Positions 12,301-24,800 of a stretch of DNA of 64,000 nt are shown here, one piece after another. Position 1 is the stretch's first letter; each line of letters begins with the position of its first letter. The notes beneath the pieces are model-generated. The model was not told where the DNA came from. It worked only from the letters and a program-made list of their open reading frames with translations, and did no database searches. A program made the translations under genes and the position numbers. This stretch comes from Balaenoptera acutorostrata (Eukaryota; Chordata; Mammalia; Artiodactyla; Balaenopteridae): positions 7,936,001 to 8,000,000 of the forward strand of contig NC_080067.1 of NCBI RefSeq assembly GCF_949987535.1, given 5' to 3'.

Positions 12301-13566
12301 CAAAAGACCCCAAATAGCCAAAGCAGTCTTGAGGGAAAAAAACGGAGCTGGAGGAATCAGACTCCCTGACTTCAGACTATACTACAAAGCCACAGTAATC
12401 AAGACAATATGGTATTGGCACAAAAACAGAAACATAGATCAATGGAACAAGATAGAAAGCCCAGAGATAAACCCACACACCTATAGTCAACTAATCTGTG
12501 ACAAAGAAGGCAAGGATATACAATGGAGAAAAGACAGTCTCTTCAATAAGTGGTGCTGGGAAAACTGCACAGCTACATATAAAAGAATGAAATTAGAACA
12601 CTCCCTAACACCATACACAAAAATAAACTCAAAATGGATTCAAGACCTAAATGTAAGACCAGACAGTATAAAACTCTTAGAGGAAAACATAGGAAGAACA
12701 CCCTTGATATAAATCACAGCAAGATCTTTTTTGATCCACCTCCTAGAGTAATGGAAATTAAAAATAAATAAATAAATGGGACCTAATGAAACTTCAAAGC
12801 TTTTGCACAGCAAAGGAAACCATAAACAAGACGAAAAGACAACCCTCTGTATGGGAATAAATATTTGCAAACGAATCAACAGACAACGGATTACTCTCCA
12901 AAATATATAAACAGCTCATGCAGCTCAATATTAAAAAAAAAAAAACAACCCAATCCAAAAATGAGCAGAAGGCCTAAATAGATGTTTCTCCAAAGAAGAC
13001 ATACAGATGGCCAAGAAGCATATGAAAAGCTGCTCAACATCACTAATTATTAGAGAAATGCAAATGAAAACTACAATGAGGTATCACTTCACACCAGTTA
13101 GAATGGGCATCATCAGAAAATCTACAAACAACAAATGCTAGAGAGGGTGTGGAGAAAAGGGAACCCTCTTGCACTGTTGGTGGGAATGTATATTGATACA
13201 GCCACTATGGAGAACAGTATGGAGGTTCCTTGAAAAACCAAAAATAGAATTACCATATGATCCAGCAATCCCAGTATTGGGCATACAACCAGAGAAAACC
13301 ATAATTCAAAAAGACACATGCACCCCAATGTTCATTGCAGCACTATTTACAGTAGCCAGGTCATGGAAGCAACCTAAATGCCCATTGACAGATGAATGGA
13401 TAAAGAAGTTGTGGTACATATATACAATGGAATATTAGCCATAAAAAGGAACAAAATTGGGTCATTTGTTGAGACATGGCTGGATCTAGAGACTGTCATA
13501 CAGAGTGAAGTAAGTCAGAAAGAGAAAAACAAATATTATATATTAATACATATATGTGGAACCTAG
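9351..13566 (+). pseudogene. L1 A ORF2 (endonuclease / reverse transcriptase) remnant
   Basis: L1 ORF2 encodes an APE-type endonuclease, a reverse transcriptase and a C-terminal Cys-rich domain. The endonuclease part is readable at 9351-9815 ('TLNVNGLNAP', 'CCLQETHF', 'IVGDFNTSLT'). In-frame stops at 9813-9815 and 10542-10544 each look like single-base changes. RT sequence follows ('[17 protein letters not shown]' and, after the SINE, '[20 protein letters not shown]'). The catalytic box reads FVDD near 11845-11860, whereas L1 C keeps FADD. Stops at 12038-12040 and 12101-12103 and a late frame shift follow. The C-terminal '[19 protein letters not shown]' is at 13169. Confidence 0.92.
11095..11484 (+). 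mobile_element. CHR SINE with 3'-transduced segment
   Basis: A long-form CHR SINE starts at 11095 ('ggcttccctggtggcgcagt') and runs to an AAAT-type tail at about 11360-11379. It is followed by about 105 bases of other DNA and a second A-rich tail. The whole insert lies between perfect 11-mers 'aataaatgtga' (11084-11094 and 11485-11495), and the L1 ORF2 text resumes directly after. One insertion event therefore carried both parts. The downstream part contains 'ctgcaggtttcgcatcacag', which resembles Tigger-type DNA transposon ends. Confidence 0.88.
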
Positions 13567-13784
13567 AAAAATGGTACAGATGAGCCGGTTTGCAGGGCAG
13601 AAATTGAGACACAGATGTACAGAACAAACGTATGGACACCAAGGAGGGAAAACCGTGGTGGGGTGGGGATGGTGGTGTGCTGAATTGGGGGATTGGGATT
13701 GACATGTATACACTGATGTGTATAAAATTGATGACTAATAAGAACGTGCTGTATATAAAAAAAAGGGAAAGTAAAGAAAACAAA

Positions 13785-14165
13785 ACATTGTATTAGTTTC
13801 AGGTATACAACATAGTGATTCAGTATTTGTATGTATTGCAAAATGATTACAACAGAAGTCTGGTTAACATTCATCATCACACATAATAACAAAAATTATT
13901 TTGTCTTGTGATGAGAACTTTTAAGATCTACTCTCTTAGCAACTTTCAAATATGCACTACAGTATTATTAACTATAGTCACCATGCTGTACATTACATCC
14001 CCAGAATTTATTTATTTTATAACTAGAGGTTTGTACCTGTTGACTTCCTTCATCCATTTTATCCATCCCTACCCCCACCTTTGGCAACCACCAATTAGTT
14101 CCTTGTGTCTAGGAGATATTTGTTTTTAATTTAAAAATTAATTTTAAATTTCACATATAAGTGAG
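13785..14165 (-). mobile_element. Old L1 3' UTR, right piece
   Basis: This continues the element begun at 7458. The plus strand reads 'ttagtttcaggtatacaaca', then 'atatgcactacagtattatt', then 'ctttggcaaccaccaattag', the typical complement order of an old L1M 3' UTR. Confidence 0.75.
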
Positions 14166-14399
14166 GTAATATGGTCCAGTTGTTAAATATTTTTTGTATC
14201 TTCAATTAGATTTATTTTTACAAATTTTGTTACCCTATCTGTTCTCCTTTTTTTGGTTTGCAGTTGGTTAAACTTTTAAATATTTTAGTATTATTTGTAT
14301 ATTTTGTCCAGCCTTTCTGAATGTTTGAGGCACAATAGTCAATTTTCCATAATAATTCAATACATCATATCAATTATAAGTTCTACAAGTGTTTAAAAT

Positions 14400-14910
14400 T
14401 ATATTTGATAGCATTTCTATCAAAATCTGAAAAGGAGTTGAAAAAATTCATTAAAATCGAAATCATTTGAAAAATGAACAGGTAAAATAAAATCAAGACA
14501 ATCTATTAAAGAACAGCAACAGGGAGATAAATACCTAGCAGATATTAAAATCTATAATAAAGTATTATAATAATATTTAAATAATTTTGATATTATATAA
14601 AAATACAAAATAATGGGTTAGAATGAAGTATGTACACATAAACCTCAGAGAGATGAGTAAATTTATGAAAAATGGGTAGGGATGTAAATTACATTTTTGG
14701 TGACTTTGGGTGATTGTGATGTGTCATTGCAAGTTCATCAGTTGTAACAAATGTGACATATTACATGTCATATCACTCTGGTGAGGATGATGATACTAGG
14801 GGAGGTTATGCATGTGTGGTCGAAGTGGGCATATTGGGAATCTCTGTACTTTCCTCTCAATTTTGCTGTGAACCTAAAGCTACTCTAAAATAATGAAGTC
14901 TTTAAGTTAA
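14400..14910 (+). mobile_element. Ancient L1M-type 3' end
   Basis: The 3' part is recognisable by 'ggtgactttgggtgattgtg', 'cactctggtgaggatgatga' and 'ctcaattttgctgtgaacct', ending in 'aataatgaagtc'. This is the order of the conserved L1M 3' end. The left part (14400-14620) is more doubtful and could belong to a related half-L1. Confidence 0.7.
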
Positions 14911-15558
14911 TAAAATGTAAATGGGTAGTGAAAGATAAATTATTAAATGTCATGTTAAAATAATTCATTAGCATTTTGAAATATATTTTAGAAATTACTT
15001 TATACTAATCACCAAAATATACTCTACTTGAATAAGGGCACTGATTGTCATGGGGCTGGGGAGCTGGGGAATGGATGGTGAGGTGTGGAATAAATGCACT
15101 TTACAGAATCATGCTTCATTCTTTGCTGGGTGTAAGAAAAAGGAGTAGCTTTACAGCTAGATTGAGAGTCGGAATTTTAATTTGTCTGTTTCTGCTTTTG
15201 TGCTGAAGAAAAACAAAAGGTCTAGAGACATCAAATTAGAGAGTTAAATATAAAACATCAAATTAGAGAAGAAGTTGCAGAAAATAGAATCGTTTATTTA
15301 CCATATCTATGGAGGAATAATAACTTTAAACTTCTAAGTAACAATAAGAAAAATGGACACATATTAATATATAAAAGTTTAAAGTATTCTTAAGATGAAA
15401 AAGTAGTAAAGAAATAAAATGTATCACAAAATATTTACATCAGACATGATGCAATTTAATATCTATAAAATATTAAGGATGCACACAAAGTTTATGAGAA
15501 AAATATGAAGACTATGAAAGATAAGCAGGCAAGAATATGGGCTGACAATTCAAAAGAG
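14911..15558. other. Intergenic, nothing recognised
   Basis: AT-rich single-copy-looking sequence left of L1 B; no gene or clear repeat. Confidence 0.45.
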
Positions 15559-16451
15559 GAAATACAGTTGGGGAGAGTGTGGCCAAGATGGTGAAGTAGG
15601 AAGACCCTGAGCTCACTTCCTCCCATGGGCACTCCAAAATTACAACTATTTACAGAGCAACTATCAATGAGAATCACCTGAAGACTAGCAGAAGAGATTT
15701 TCCACAACTAAAGACAAAAAGAAGGAACCACAATGAAACAGGTAGGAGGAGTGGAAACATGGTATAGTCAAGACCCACACCCCAGGGTAGGAGACTCACA
15801 AACAGGAAGATAATCACAATTGCAGAGGTTCTCCCCAAGAAGCAATAGGTCCAAGCCCCACATTGAGCTCCCCAGCCTGGGGGTCCTGCACTGGACCCCA
15901 GTGCAGATGAGCCCCAGAACATCTGGTTTTGAAGGCCAGTGGGGATTGCATATGGGAGACCTGGGCAGAAGTAGTAATATGAAAGGAGCCTGGGTCAGAC
16001 CTACTTGTTGATCTTGGAGAAGCAGGAGGCAACTGGGACTCCACCTAGGGATGTAGATGTTCATGGCAGCCATTTTGGGGGAGGTTTTTCTATCACAAGG
16101 ACATTGGTACTGGAAAATGCCATTTTGAAGTCCTCCCTCAATCAGCCACCCAGGGACCTGACCCCACCCACAAGTAGGCTGGCAGCAGTCTAGGGACCAC
16201 ACAGCCCCAGCAACCAGCAGCCAGCAGTCTCCACACAAGGCAGGGTCTGGCAGCCAACTGGGCTGGTGGTCACCCCTGTGAACCAGTGCATCCACAGAAG
16301 TTGGCCCCCTAGAATACATACCTCTGGTGACCTGTGGTGAGTGGGCTTCTGGGCCCCATAGGATGTCTCCTACATAAGGCCACTTCTCCAAGATCAGAAA
16401 ATGTAACTGACTTACCTAATACATAGAAATCAACACAGAGAATTAGGCAAA

Positions 16452-17322
16452 ATGAGGAGACAGAAATATGTCCCAAACAAAGAAACAACATGAAACCCTA
16501 AGGAGAAGAGCTAAGCAAAGTGGAGATAAACAATTTACACAGTAAAGAGTTCAAGGTAATGGTCACAAAGGAGCTCAATGAACATGGGAGAAGAATAGAT
16601 GTACACAGTGAGAATTTCAACAGAGAGTTAGAAAATATAAAGAAGAACAAAACAGAGCTAAAGAATATAGTAACTGAAATTTTAAAAATACATTTGGAGG
16701 AATCAACAGTAGATTAGATAATACAGAACAACTGTGATCAGATCAGTGAACTGGATGATAGTGAAAATCACTCAAGCTGAATAGAAAAAAAGAATTTTTA
16801 AAAATGCGGATAGTTTAAGAGACCTCTGGGACAACATCAAGCATATGAATATTTGCACTAGTGGTCCCAGAGGAGAAGGGGGGGCAGAGAACTTATTTGA
16901 AGAAATAATAGCTGAAAAATTCACTAACCTGGGAAAAGAAACAGGCATCCAGGTCCAGGAAGCACAGAGAATCCCAAACAGGATCATTCCAAAGAGGTCC
17001 GCACCAGGACACATTGTAATTAAAATGGCAAAAATTGAAGATAGAGAATCTTAAAAGCAGCAAGAAAAAACCAACTTGTTATGTACAAGGGGACTCCCAT
17101 AATGCTGTGAGCAGACCTTTTAGCAGAAACTTTGCAGACCAGAAGGAAGTGGCATAATATATTCAAAGTGATGATAGGAAAACCCTACAACCAAGACTAC
17201 TTTACTCAGCAAGGCTTTTATTCAAATTTGAAAGAGAGATAATGAGTTTTACAGACAAGCAAAAGCTAAGACTTCAACACCACTAAACCAGCTTTACAAG
17301 AAATATTAGGGGGCTTCTCTAA
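16452..17322 (+). pseudogene. L1 B ORF1 remnant
   Basis: The ATG at 16452 opens 'MRRQKYV'. Readable pieces are 16520-16717 (coiled-coil-like, 'NRELENIKKNKTELKNIV') and 16845-17054 ('VQEAQRIPNRIIPKRSAPGH'), in different frames. Stops and frame shifts run throughout. It is homologous along its length to the ORF1 remnants at 8388 and 38102. Confidence 0.85.
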
Positions 17323-17827
17323 GCAGTAAAAAAAAAACAAAAAAACACACTATAAATATGAAAATTACAAAAGGAAAAATCTCATTGGTACAGGCAAATA
17401 TACAGTAAAGATATTAGGTCAATCACTTATAAAACTAATAGGAAGGTTAAAAGACAAAGTAGTAAAATTATCTATATCCACAATATTAGTTAAGGGATAT
17501 ACAAAACAAAAGTAAAACATGACTTCAAAAACATTAAACATGGGGGACATTAAACATGGGGGGATAGTGATAAAATTGTAAGACGGTTACGATGATTTTG
17601 AACTTCAGAAATCAAGAATTTAAAATAATTACATATATATAGGTTGTTATATATGAACCTCATGGTAACCACAAGCAAAAAACCTATAATAGAGTCACAA
17701 TAAAGAGAAAGGAATCCAAACATAACACTAAAGATAGTCATCAAATCACGAGGAACGAAAGCAAAAGAAGAAGAAAGAAATAAAAAAGAACTACAACTAC
17801 AAAAACAACCCCAAAACACTTAACAAA
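17323..17827 (+). other. Long L1 B inter-ORF spacer
   Basis: Between the ORF1 stop and the ORF2 start are 505 bases, against 58 in both L1 A and L1 C. The spacer contains a near-tandem duplication of 'acattaaacatggggg' at about 17531-17565. No coding potential. Confidence 0.8.
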
Positions 17828-18878
17828 ATGGCAATAAGTACATACTTATCAATAATTTCTTTAAATGTCCGTGAACTAAATGCTCCAATCAAAAGAAATA
17901 GAGTGGCTGAATGGATAAAAAAACAAGACCCATCTATTTGCTGCCTACAAGAGACTCACTACAGCTCTAGACACAAACAAACTGAAAGTGAACAGATGGA
18001 AAAAGGTATTCCATGCAAGTGGAAACAAAAGAAAACTGAAGTAGCAATATTTATATCAGACAAAATAGACTTTAAAGCAAAGACTGTAACAAGAGATAAA
18101 GAAAGACGTTACATAATGATAAAGAAATTGATCCAACAAGAAGATATAACTGTCATAAATAAATATGCACCCAACATAGGAGCATCTAAATACACAAAGA
18201 AAATATTAACAGACGTAAAGGAAGAAACTGATGGTAACACAATAATAGTTGAGAAATTTAACACCCCACTTACATCAATGGACAGATCATCCAGACAGAA
18301 AATCAACAAGGAAATACTGGCTTTGAATGACACATTATAGAAGGTGAACTTAGTAGTTATATATGGATCATTGCATCCCAAAGAAGCAGAATACATACGC
18401 TTTTCAAGTGCACTTCAAACATTCTCCAGGATAGATCACATGCTAGGCCACAAAACAAGTTTCAATAAATTTAAGAAAATTGAAACCATATCAATCATCT
18501 TTTGTGAACACAATGGCATGAGAATAGAAATCAATTATAAGAAAAAACTTGCAAAACCCACTAACATGGAGGCTAAGCAATATGCTACTAAAACACCAGT
18601 GGGTCATTGAAGAAATCCAAGAGGAAAGCAAGAAATACCTGGAGACAAATCAAAATGGAAACATAATGATCCAAAATCTATGCAACACAACCAAAGCAGT
18701 TTTAAGAGGGAAGTTCCTACTTCAAGAGACAAACAAAAACTCAAATAACCTAACCTTACACCAAAAGGAACTAGAAAAACAAGAACAAACAAAATCCAAA
18801 GTCAGCAGAAGGCAAGAAATAATAAAGATCTAAGTGGAAATAAATGAAATAGAGACTAAAAAAAATAGAAAAGAAGGT

Positions 18879-19020
18879 GACTTCCCTGGCAGTCCAGTGG
18901 TTAAGACTCTGTGCTCCCACTGCAGGGGGCATGGGTTTGATCCCTAGTAAGGAAACTAAGATCCTGCATGCCACGTGGTGCAGCCAAAAAAAAAAAAAAG
19001 AAGAAGAAGAAGAAGAAAAA
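18879..19020 (+). mobile_element. Short CHR-type SINE inside L1 B ORF2
   Basis: Starts 'gacttccctggcagtccagt', shows the box B-like 'gggtttgatccc', and ends in an A run that has become (GAA)n. L1 ORF2 continues on both sides. The short form (about 110 bases before the tail) matches those at 5240 and 33550. TSDs are unclear because the flanks are A-rich. Confidence 0.85.
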
Positions 19021-20158
19021 AGAAAAGAGCAATGAAACTAACACCTGGTTCTTCGAAAAGACATAGAAAATTGATAAACCTTTAGCCAGACTAATCAAGA
19101 AAAAAGAGAGAGAGGACCCAAATAAATTTAAAAAATTAAAGAGGAGAAGTTACAACCAACACCACAGAAATATAAAAGACGATAAGAGATTATTATGAAT
19201 AATTATATGCCAATAAGATGGAAAACCTAGAAGAAATGGACAAATTTCTAGAAATGTACAATCTCTCAATGCTGAACCATGAAGAAATAGAAAATATAAA
19301 CAGACCAATTACAGGTAATGAATTTGAATCAGTAATCAAAAAACTCCCAACAAACAGAAGTCCAGGACCAGATGGCTTTACAGTTGAATTCTACCAAACA
19401 TTTAGAGAAATTAACACCTATATTTCTCAAACTCTTCCAAAAAATTAAAGAGGAAGGAACACTTCTAAAATCATTTTATGAGGCCAGCATTACCCTGATA
19501 CCAAAACCAGAGAACAACACCACAAAAAAAGAAAATTACAGGCCGACGTCACTGGTGAGCATAGACGCAAAAATCCTCAACAAAATATACCAAACCAAAT
19601 TCAACTTTACATTAAAAGAATCATACACCATTATCAAGTGGGATTTACCCAGGGATGGAAGGTGGTTCAATATCCACAAATTAATGAGCATCACATTACC
19701 ACATTAACAAGTTGAAGAATAATAGTCATATAATCATCTCAATAGAGCCAGAAAAAGCTTTTGACAGAAGTCAACATCCATTTATGATTAAAAAAACCAC
19801 TCAATAATTGGGTATAAAGAGTATACACTTCAATATAAAAAAGGCCATGTATGACAAGCTCAGAGCTAACATACTCAGTGGTGAAAAGCTAAAACCTTTT
19901 CTCTAAGATCAGGAACAAGACAAGGATGCCCACTCTTGCCACTTTTATTCAACATAGTACTGGAAGTCCTAGCCACAGAAATCAGGTAAGAAAAATAAAT
20001 AAAAATGATTCCAATTGAAAAGAAGTAAAACTGTCACTGTTTGCAGATGACATGGTATTATTTATAGGAAATTCTAAGATGTTACCCCAAAACTATTAGA
20101 ACAAGTAAGTCAATTCAGTAAAGTTGAAGGATACGAAATTAGTATACAGAAATCTGCT

Positions 20159-20407
20159 TCAAGGGAGGGGGGAGGGATAAATTGGGAGATTGGGATTGAC
20201 ACATACACACTACTATATATAAAATAAATAACTAATAAAGACCTACTGTATAGCACAGGGAACTCTACTTAATACTCTGTAATGACCTATATAGGAAAAG
20301 AATCTAAAAAAGAGTGGATATATGTATATGTATAACAGATTCACTTCGCTGTATACCTGAAACTAACACAACATTGTAAATCAACTATACTCCAATTAAA
20401 AAAAAAA
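20159..20407 (+). mobile_element. Nested L1 3' end inside L1 B
   Basis: An L1 3'-UTR segment ('gagattgggattgacacata', 'tgtatagcacagggaactct', 'ctgtatacctgaaactaaca', A tail) cuts ORF2. It lies between perfect 11-mers 'agaaatctgct' at 20148-20158 and 20408-20418, and ORF2 resumes after it. Confidence 0.92.
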
Positions 20408-21904
20408 AGAAATCTGCTCCATCTTTATACTAAAAACAAAATATCAGAAGGAGAAATTAAGAAAACAATCTCATTTATAATTGCATCAAAAAGAATAAAA
20501 TATCTAGGAATAAATCAACCTAAGGAAGCAAAAGACCAGTACTCCAAAAACTATAAGATGCTGATGAAAGAAATTGAAGATGACACAAGCAGATGAAAAG
20601 ATATACCATGATCATGTACTGAATGATTTAATATTGTTAAAATAATTATACTCTCCAAGGCAATCTACAGATTTCATGCAATCCTTGTGAAAATAAATAC
20701 CAGTATCATTTTCACACTACTAGAAGAAATAATTTGAAAATATGTATAAAAACACAAAAGACGTGAAATAGTCAAAACAATCTTGAGAAAGAGTAACAAA
20801 GCTGGAGGGGAGGTATTATGCTCCCTGATTCAAACTATACTACAAAACCACAGTAATCAAAATAGTATGGTACTGCCAAGAAAACAAACAAACAAAAAAC
20901 AGATACAAAGATAAATAGAACAGACTAGAGATCCCATAAATAAACCCCCACACATGTCTTCAATTAGTCTATGACAAAGGAGGCAAGAATATGCAATGGG
21001 GAAAATACAATGTCTTTAATAAATGGTTTTGGGAAAACTGGACAGCCACATGCAAAAGAATCAAATTGAACTGTGTTCTCACACCGTATACAAAAATAAG
21101 CTCAAAATGGAGTAAAGACTTAAATGTAAGACCTGAAACCAAAAAGGTCCTAGAAGAAGCATAGGCACTACATTCTTTGACATTGGTATTAGCAATATTT
21201 TTTTGGATATGTCTCCTCAGGCAAGGGAAAATACAGCAAAAAAAAAAAAAAAAAAGACTACATCAAACTAAAAAACTTTTGTACGTTGAAGAAAACTATT
21301 AACAATATGAAAAGGCAGCCTACTGAATGGGAAAATATATTTGCTAATGATATATTCAATAAGGGGTTAATATCCAAAATAAACAAAGAACTAAAAGAGT
21401 TCAACATAAAAAGCCAAATAACCCAAATGAAAATGGGCAGAAGACCTGAATAGACATTTTTTCAAAGATGACATATAGTCAACAGACACATGAAAAGATG
21501 CTTAAAATCACTAATCATCAGGAAAATGCAAATCAGAACCACAATGAGATACCACCTCACACCTGTCAGAATGACTATCATCAAAAAGACACCAAATAAC
21601 AAGTGTTGGTGAGGATGTAGAGAAAATGGGACTCTTGTGCACTGTTGGTGAGAAAGTAAATTGGTGTAGCCCCTATGGAAAACAATGTGGAGTCTCCTCA
21701 AAAAATTAAAAATAAAACTGCCATATGATCCAGGAATTTCACTTCTGGATATTTACTTGAAGAAAAAAAACCCTGCTAATTTGAATGGATATATGAACTC
21801 TAATGTTCATAACAGCATTATTTAAAATAGCCAAGATATAAAAGCAACCTAAGTGTCCATCCATAGACGAATGGATAAAGAAGATGTGGATATACAATGG
21901 AACA

Positions 21905-21996
21905 TTGTAATATGTAATATACAATATCATGTAATATACATGATATTAAATAATATCATGTCATCTTACTATAATATGTAAGATGTAATATACAAT
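21905..21996. repeat. Palindrome-rich AT insertion in L1 B
   Basis: L1 ORF2 text 'gatatacaatggaacatt' is followed by about 90 bases that do not belong to L1, after which 'atatacaatggaatattact' repeats the start and L1 continues. The patch holds two near-perfect hairpins: 'aatatcatgt' with 'acatgatatt' (10-base arms, 5-base loop), and 'catcttac' with 'gtaagatg'. Confidence 0.8.
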
Positions 21997-22472
21997 GGAA
22001 TATTACTAAGCCATTAAAAAAAGAAATATTGCCATTGACAACATAGATGGATCTAGAGGGTATTATGCTAAGTGAAACGAGTCAGAGAAGGACAAATACT
22101 GCATATTTCACTTCTATGTGGAATCTACAAAACAAAATAAACAAACAAAACAAAATGAAAACAGATTTACAGATACAGAGAACAAATGGATGGTTGCCAG
22201 AGGATAAGGGGTAAGGGGAGTGAGCAAATAGGTGTAGGAGATTAAGAAGTATAAAACTCCAGTAATGTAATAAGTCATGAGGATTTATTATACAGCTTAA
22301 GGAGTATGGTCAATAATATTGTGATAAGTTTGTGTGGGGACAGATGGTTACTAGACTTATCATGGTAAACATTTCATAATATATGCAAATGTCAAATCTC
22401 TATGTAGTACACCTGAAGCAAATATAATATTTTACATTAACTGTATTTCAATTAAAAAAGAAATACAATTGG

Positions 22473-23999
22473 AAAACAAAATATGAGAAATTGTTCATAC
22501 TTTCTACTGTTAAAAGGGTAAAATATAGCAAAATTGAATAGAAAATTTTTAAAAAGTTGATAACAAGTTAGGGTAGAATTGATATGTATTTTAAGTTGCT
22601 ACAGCTTGATTTACAATAAAAATAACTGGGTTGACAATAGGTATTTTCTACATCTCAAAAATGCAGCTTATCTGAGAGTTTAATTATTTTAAAATATATT
22701 TGTAAATGGCCAATAAGTATATAAAATTTTTTGGTCCAGTTGAGAACCTGAGTTATAGCTTCATGTGAAATCTACATTAGCATGTATAAAGTTGCTGCAG
22801 AGCAAAGAGTATGATTAAACAGAAACTATATCGAAAGAAAGTGGTCATAGTGGCACATTAAAATGGTGTTTTATATTTAGCATTTTTGCATCTTTAAAGC
22901 TCTGTATGTTTGGGCAAATTGATTTCTCTGAAAAGGGGGACAAGGGTTGGCTCTGTTGTTACAGGAACCAGGGTCATGATCAGAGAAGATCAGCAGCAAA
23001 TCCCAGAAACTGATGCCTCTTTATATTTATGGAATTGTCCCTGCAGTCACCTGAGATTAACTCTTAAAGTTGTGCCTTCACCGTGAGGATAGATGATTAT
23101 GTTGAAATAACCTCTTCTTGACTCTTCTATGGGACTGGATTAGAATTCCTAGGGAATAAATCTTTCCATTTACTGACAAGGGGTTCATGTGCTTGCTGCT
23201 GTATTTTAAAGCCCTCGGTGGTTATTTTAACAAGATATCCAGCTAGAGAGTTGGTAGAACAAAAGCGTTCATCCCTGAGGTTTAGACCATAAGTGAAAGC
23301 TAACCAAATATTTTTCTTTTCTCATGTAGCTTTTCATAGGCGACTCTGTATGCTTAGAAAAACTTCAGCAATCTGCTCTAGGTCTTGTCTGGAATGTATC
23401 ATATAGTTTTAATTCTGAAAATTTACAAAAACTATATTTTGTACAATTGGGAGTGGCATTTCTTTTTAGTGTTATGAAATGTTCCCTGTGTTATTTGCCT
23501 TCATCTCTGGTTAGACTACTCTTGTTACCTCCTTTGTTGTTAATAACTTGGAGGATAAGTGTTCTGTTATGAGTGACTGAAACATCATTTGAGGAAGAAC
23601 CTTCACCCAAAAACTGATGCTACATGACTTTTTCTCACTTGTTTGATAGTGGAGTGAGAGATATTCTTTAAATGATTAACTGGAAACCTTAGGAAATGAG
23701 GATGACCATCTTAAATGGGTTTCAGCATAAGTGTAGTCCTAGAAGATATCTATACTCCAAGTATCATATATTTTTTGAAATTCTATTGCCCTTCTCTTTG
23801 ACATAAAATAATACAAGATAACTTTGTAACCATACATTGCTTCTCCCTCTCCCTAACATACAATTGGTGACTTTTCTCCAATAAAAATCTTTTCAGCATA
23901 TGATAATAATAACAAAAATCTTTTCATAAATTGATACCTCTTTCCATAGAGTGGTGGTGATACTTATCTATTATAAAATAATTGAGGCTTTCATCTTAA
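22473..23999. other. Intergenic, nothing recognised
   Basis: AT-rich sequence with no gene, motif or repeat that I can name. Confidence 0.45.
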
Positions 24000-24800
24000 T
24001 GGGCAAATTTGATTAAACAATTTTATATGCCATTAGGATATCAAAATGCTGCCATCTATAAAACATATTCTTATACATAAATATTTGTGGACAATTGGTT
24101 GAGAATATTTGTAGAATAATTTTCTAGAAGTGTAAACCTCCTTCAAATTGTATGCGCACTTTAAAAATTGACAGATGTTGCCAAATTGCCCTTTGAGAAG
24201 GTGATGCCAGTTTAACCTACCATCTATAGATGTTTTATTAACCATGAAAACCATTTATCCGTGCCCTTTATCATTTTTCCCATGGTATAACTTTTTTCTT
24301 TTATTTTAATTAATATTTATAGTTTTTTTCATATATCAATACTAAGAAAATTATGATTTTATTGTTGGTTGCATATATTTTCTCCAGGCTGTTGATGTTG
24401 TTCATAGTATTTTTTCTGGTACAAAAGTTTTTATTTTTATGTAATCAGATTTATCAGTCTTTTTTATTTATGTTTTCAATCTTTTTGTCTTTATGGCACT
24501 AGGTTTTGTGTCCTGATTGGAAAGGAATTCTGTACTCAAAGATTTTCATGTATGTGTGTGTGTTTGTACATTTGTTCTTCTGAAACTTTTATTATTTCAT
24601 TTTTTTTCAGTACCTAAATCTTTGATCTTCTGGACTTTATGTTTTAGTGCAAGAGGTGAATTAGAATCTAGCTAATTTTTTTAATGCTAGCTGTTTTCAT
24701 ATCGTTTATTGCCTGTTGATTTGAAATACTAATTTTATCATATACCAGACTTCTTCCATATTTGTGAATAATTCTGGTTTCTCTATTTTTTTTTTTTTTA
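24000..24800 (-). mobile_element. Very diverged L1, reverse orientation
   Basis: The plus strand shows the order seen in complements of old L1 ORF2: 'tgccaaattgccctttgaga', then 'catatattttctccaggctg', then 'ggtacaaaagtttttatttt', then 'tacctaaatctttgatcttc'. Divergence is high and borders are uncertain. The 73-residue reverse frames here are fragments. Confidence 0.55.

Larger units (their letters stand above)
7502..13784 (+). mobile_element. Near-full-length L1 retrotransposon 'A' (dead)
   Basis: A complete-looking L1 layout: 5' UTR 7502-8387, ORF1 8388-9292, 58-base spacer, ORF2 9351-13566, short 3' UTR ending in an A-rich tail near 13760-13784. It lies in an older L1 3' UTR and is bounded by 12-base imperfect TSDs (7490-7501, 13785-13796; 10 of 12 match). 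A CHR SINE with a transduced tail (11095-11484) splits ORF2. Both ORFs are broken by point nonsense changes and frame shifts, so the copy cannot move. Its lineage is that of the main cetartiodactyl L1s; the subfamily is unassigned. Confidence 0.92.
17828..22125 (+). pseudogene. L1 B ORF2 remnant
   Basis: The endonuclease region is readable at 17828-18340 ('CCLQETHYSS'). The position that reads GDFNT in L1 A and L1 C reads EKFNT here, so the aspartate is lost. The RT thumb and finger region shows '[17 protein letters not shown]' near 19360. Later parts are scattered across frames with many stops. The sequence is split by a SINE at 18879, an L1 3' end at 20159 and a 92-base patch at 21905. It has no coding capacity today. 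Confidence 0.88.
15572..22459 (+). mobile_element. Near-full-length older L1 'B' (dead)
   Basis: A complete L1 layout, more diverged than copies A and C: 5' UTR 15572-16451, ORF1 16452-17322, a long spacer 17323-17827, ORF2 17828 to about 22125, and a 3' UTR to 22459. TSDs 'gaaatacagttgg' (15559-15571) and 'gaaatacaattgg' (22460-22472) differ at one base. It is interrupted by a SINE (18879-19020), a later L1 3' end (20159-20407) and a palindrome-rich patch (about 21905-21996). The 505-base spacer between the ORFs recalls older L1MA-type elements; this is a family judgement from memory. Confidence 0.9.

Noticed and set aside
9351..12712. Long open frames (154-240 residues) as possible genes
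   Set aside because: All read L1 ORF2 endonuclease and RT signatures with intervening stops; they are decayed L1.
15768..16391. 207-residue reverse open frame
   Set aside because: Antisense to the L1 B 5' UTR; GC-rich UTR with chance lack of stops, and no domain.
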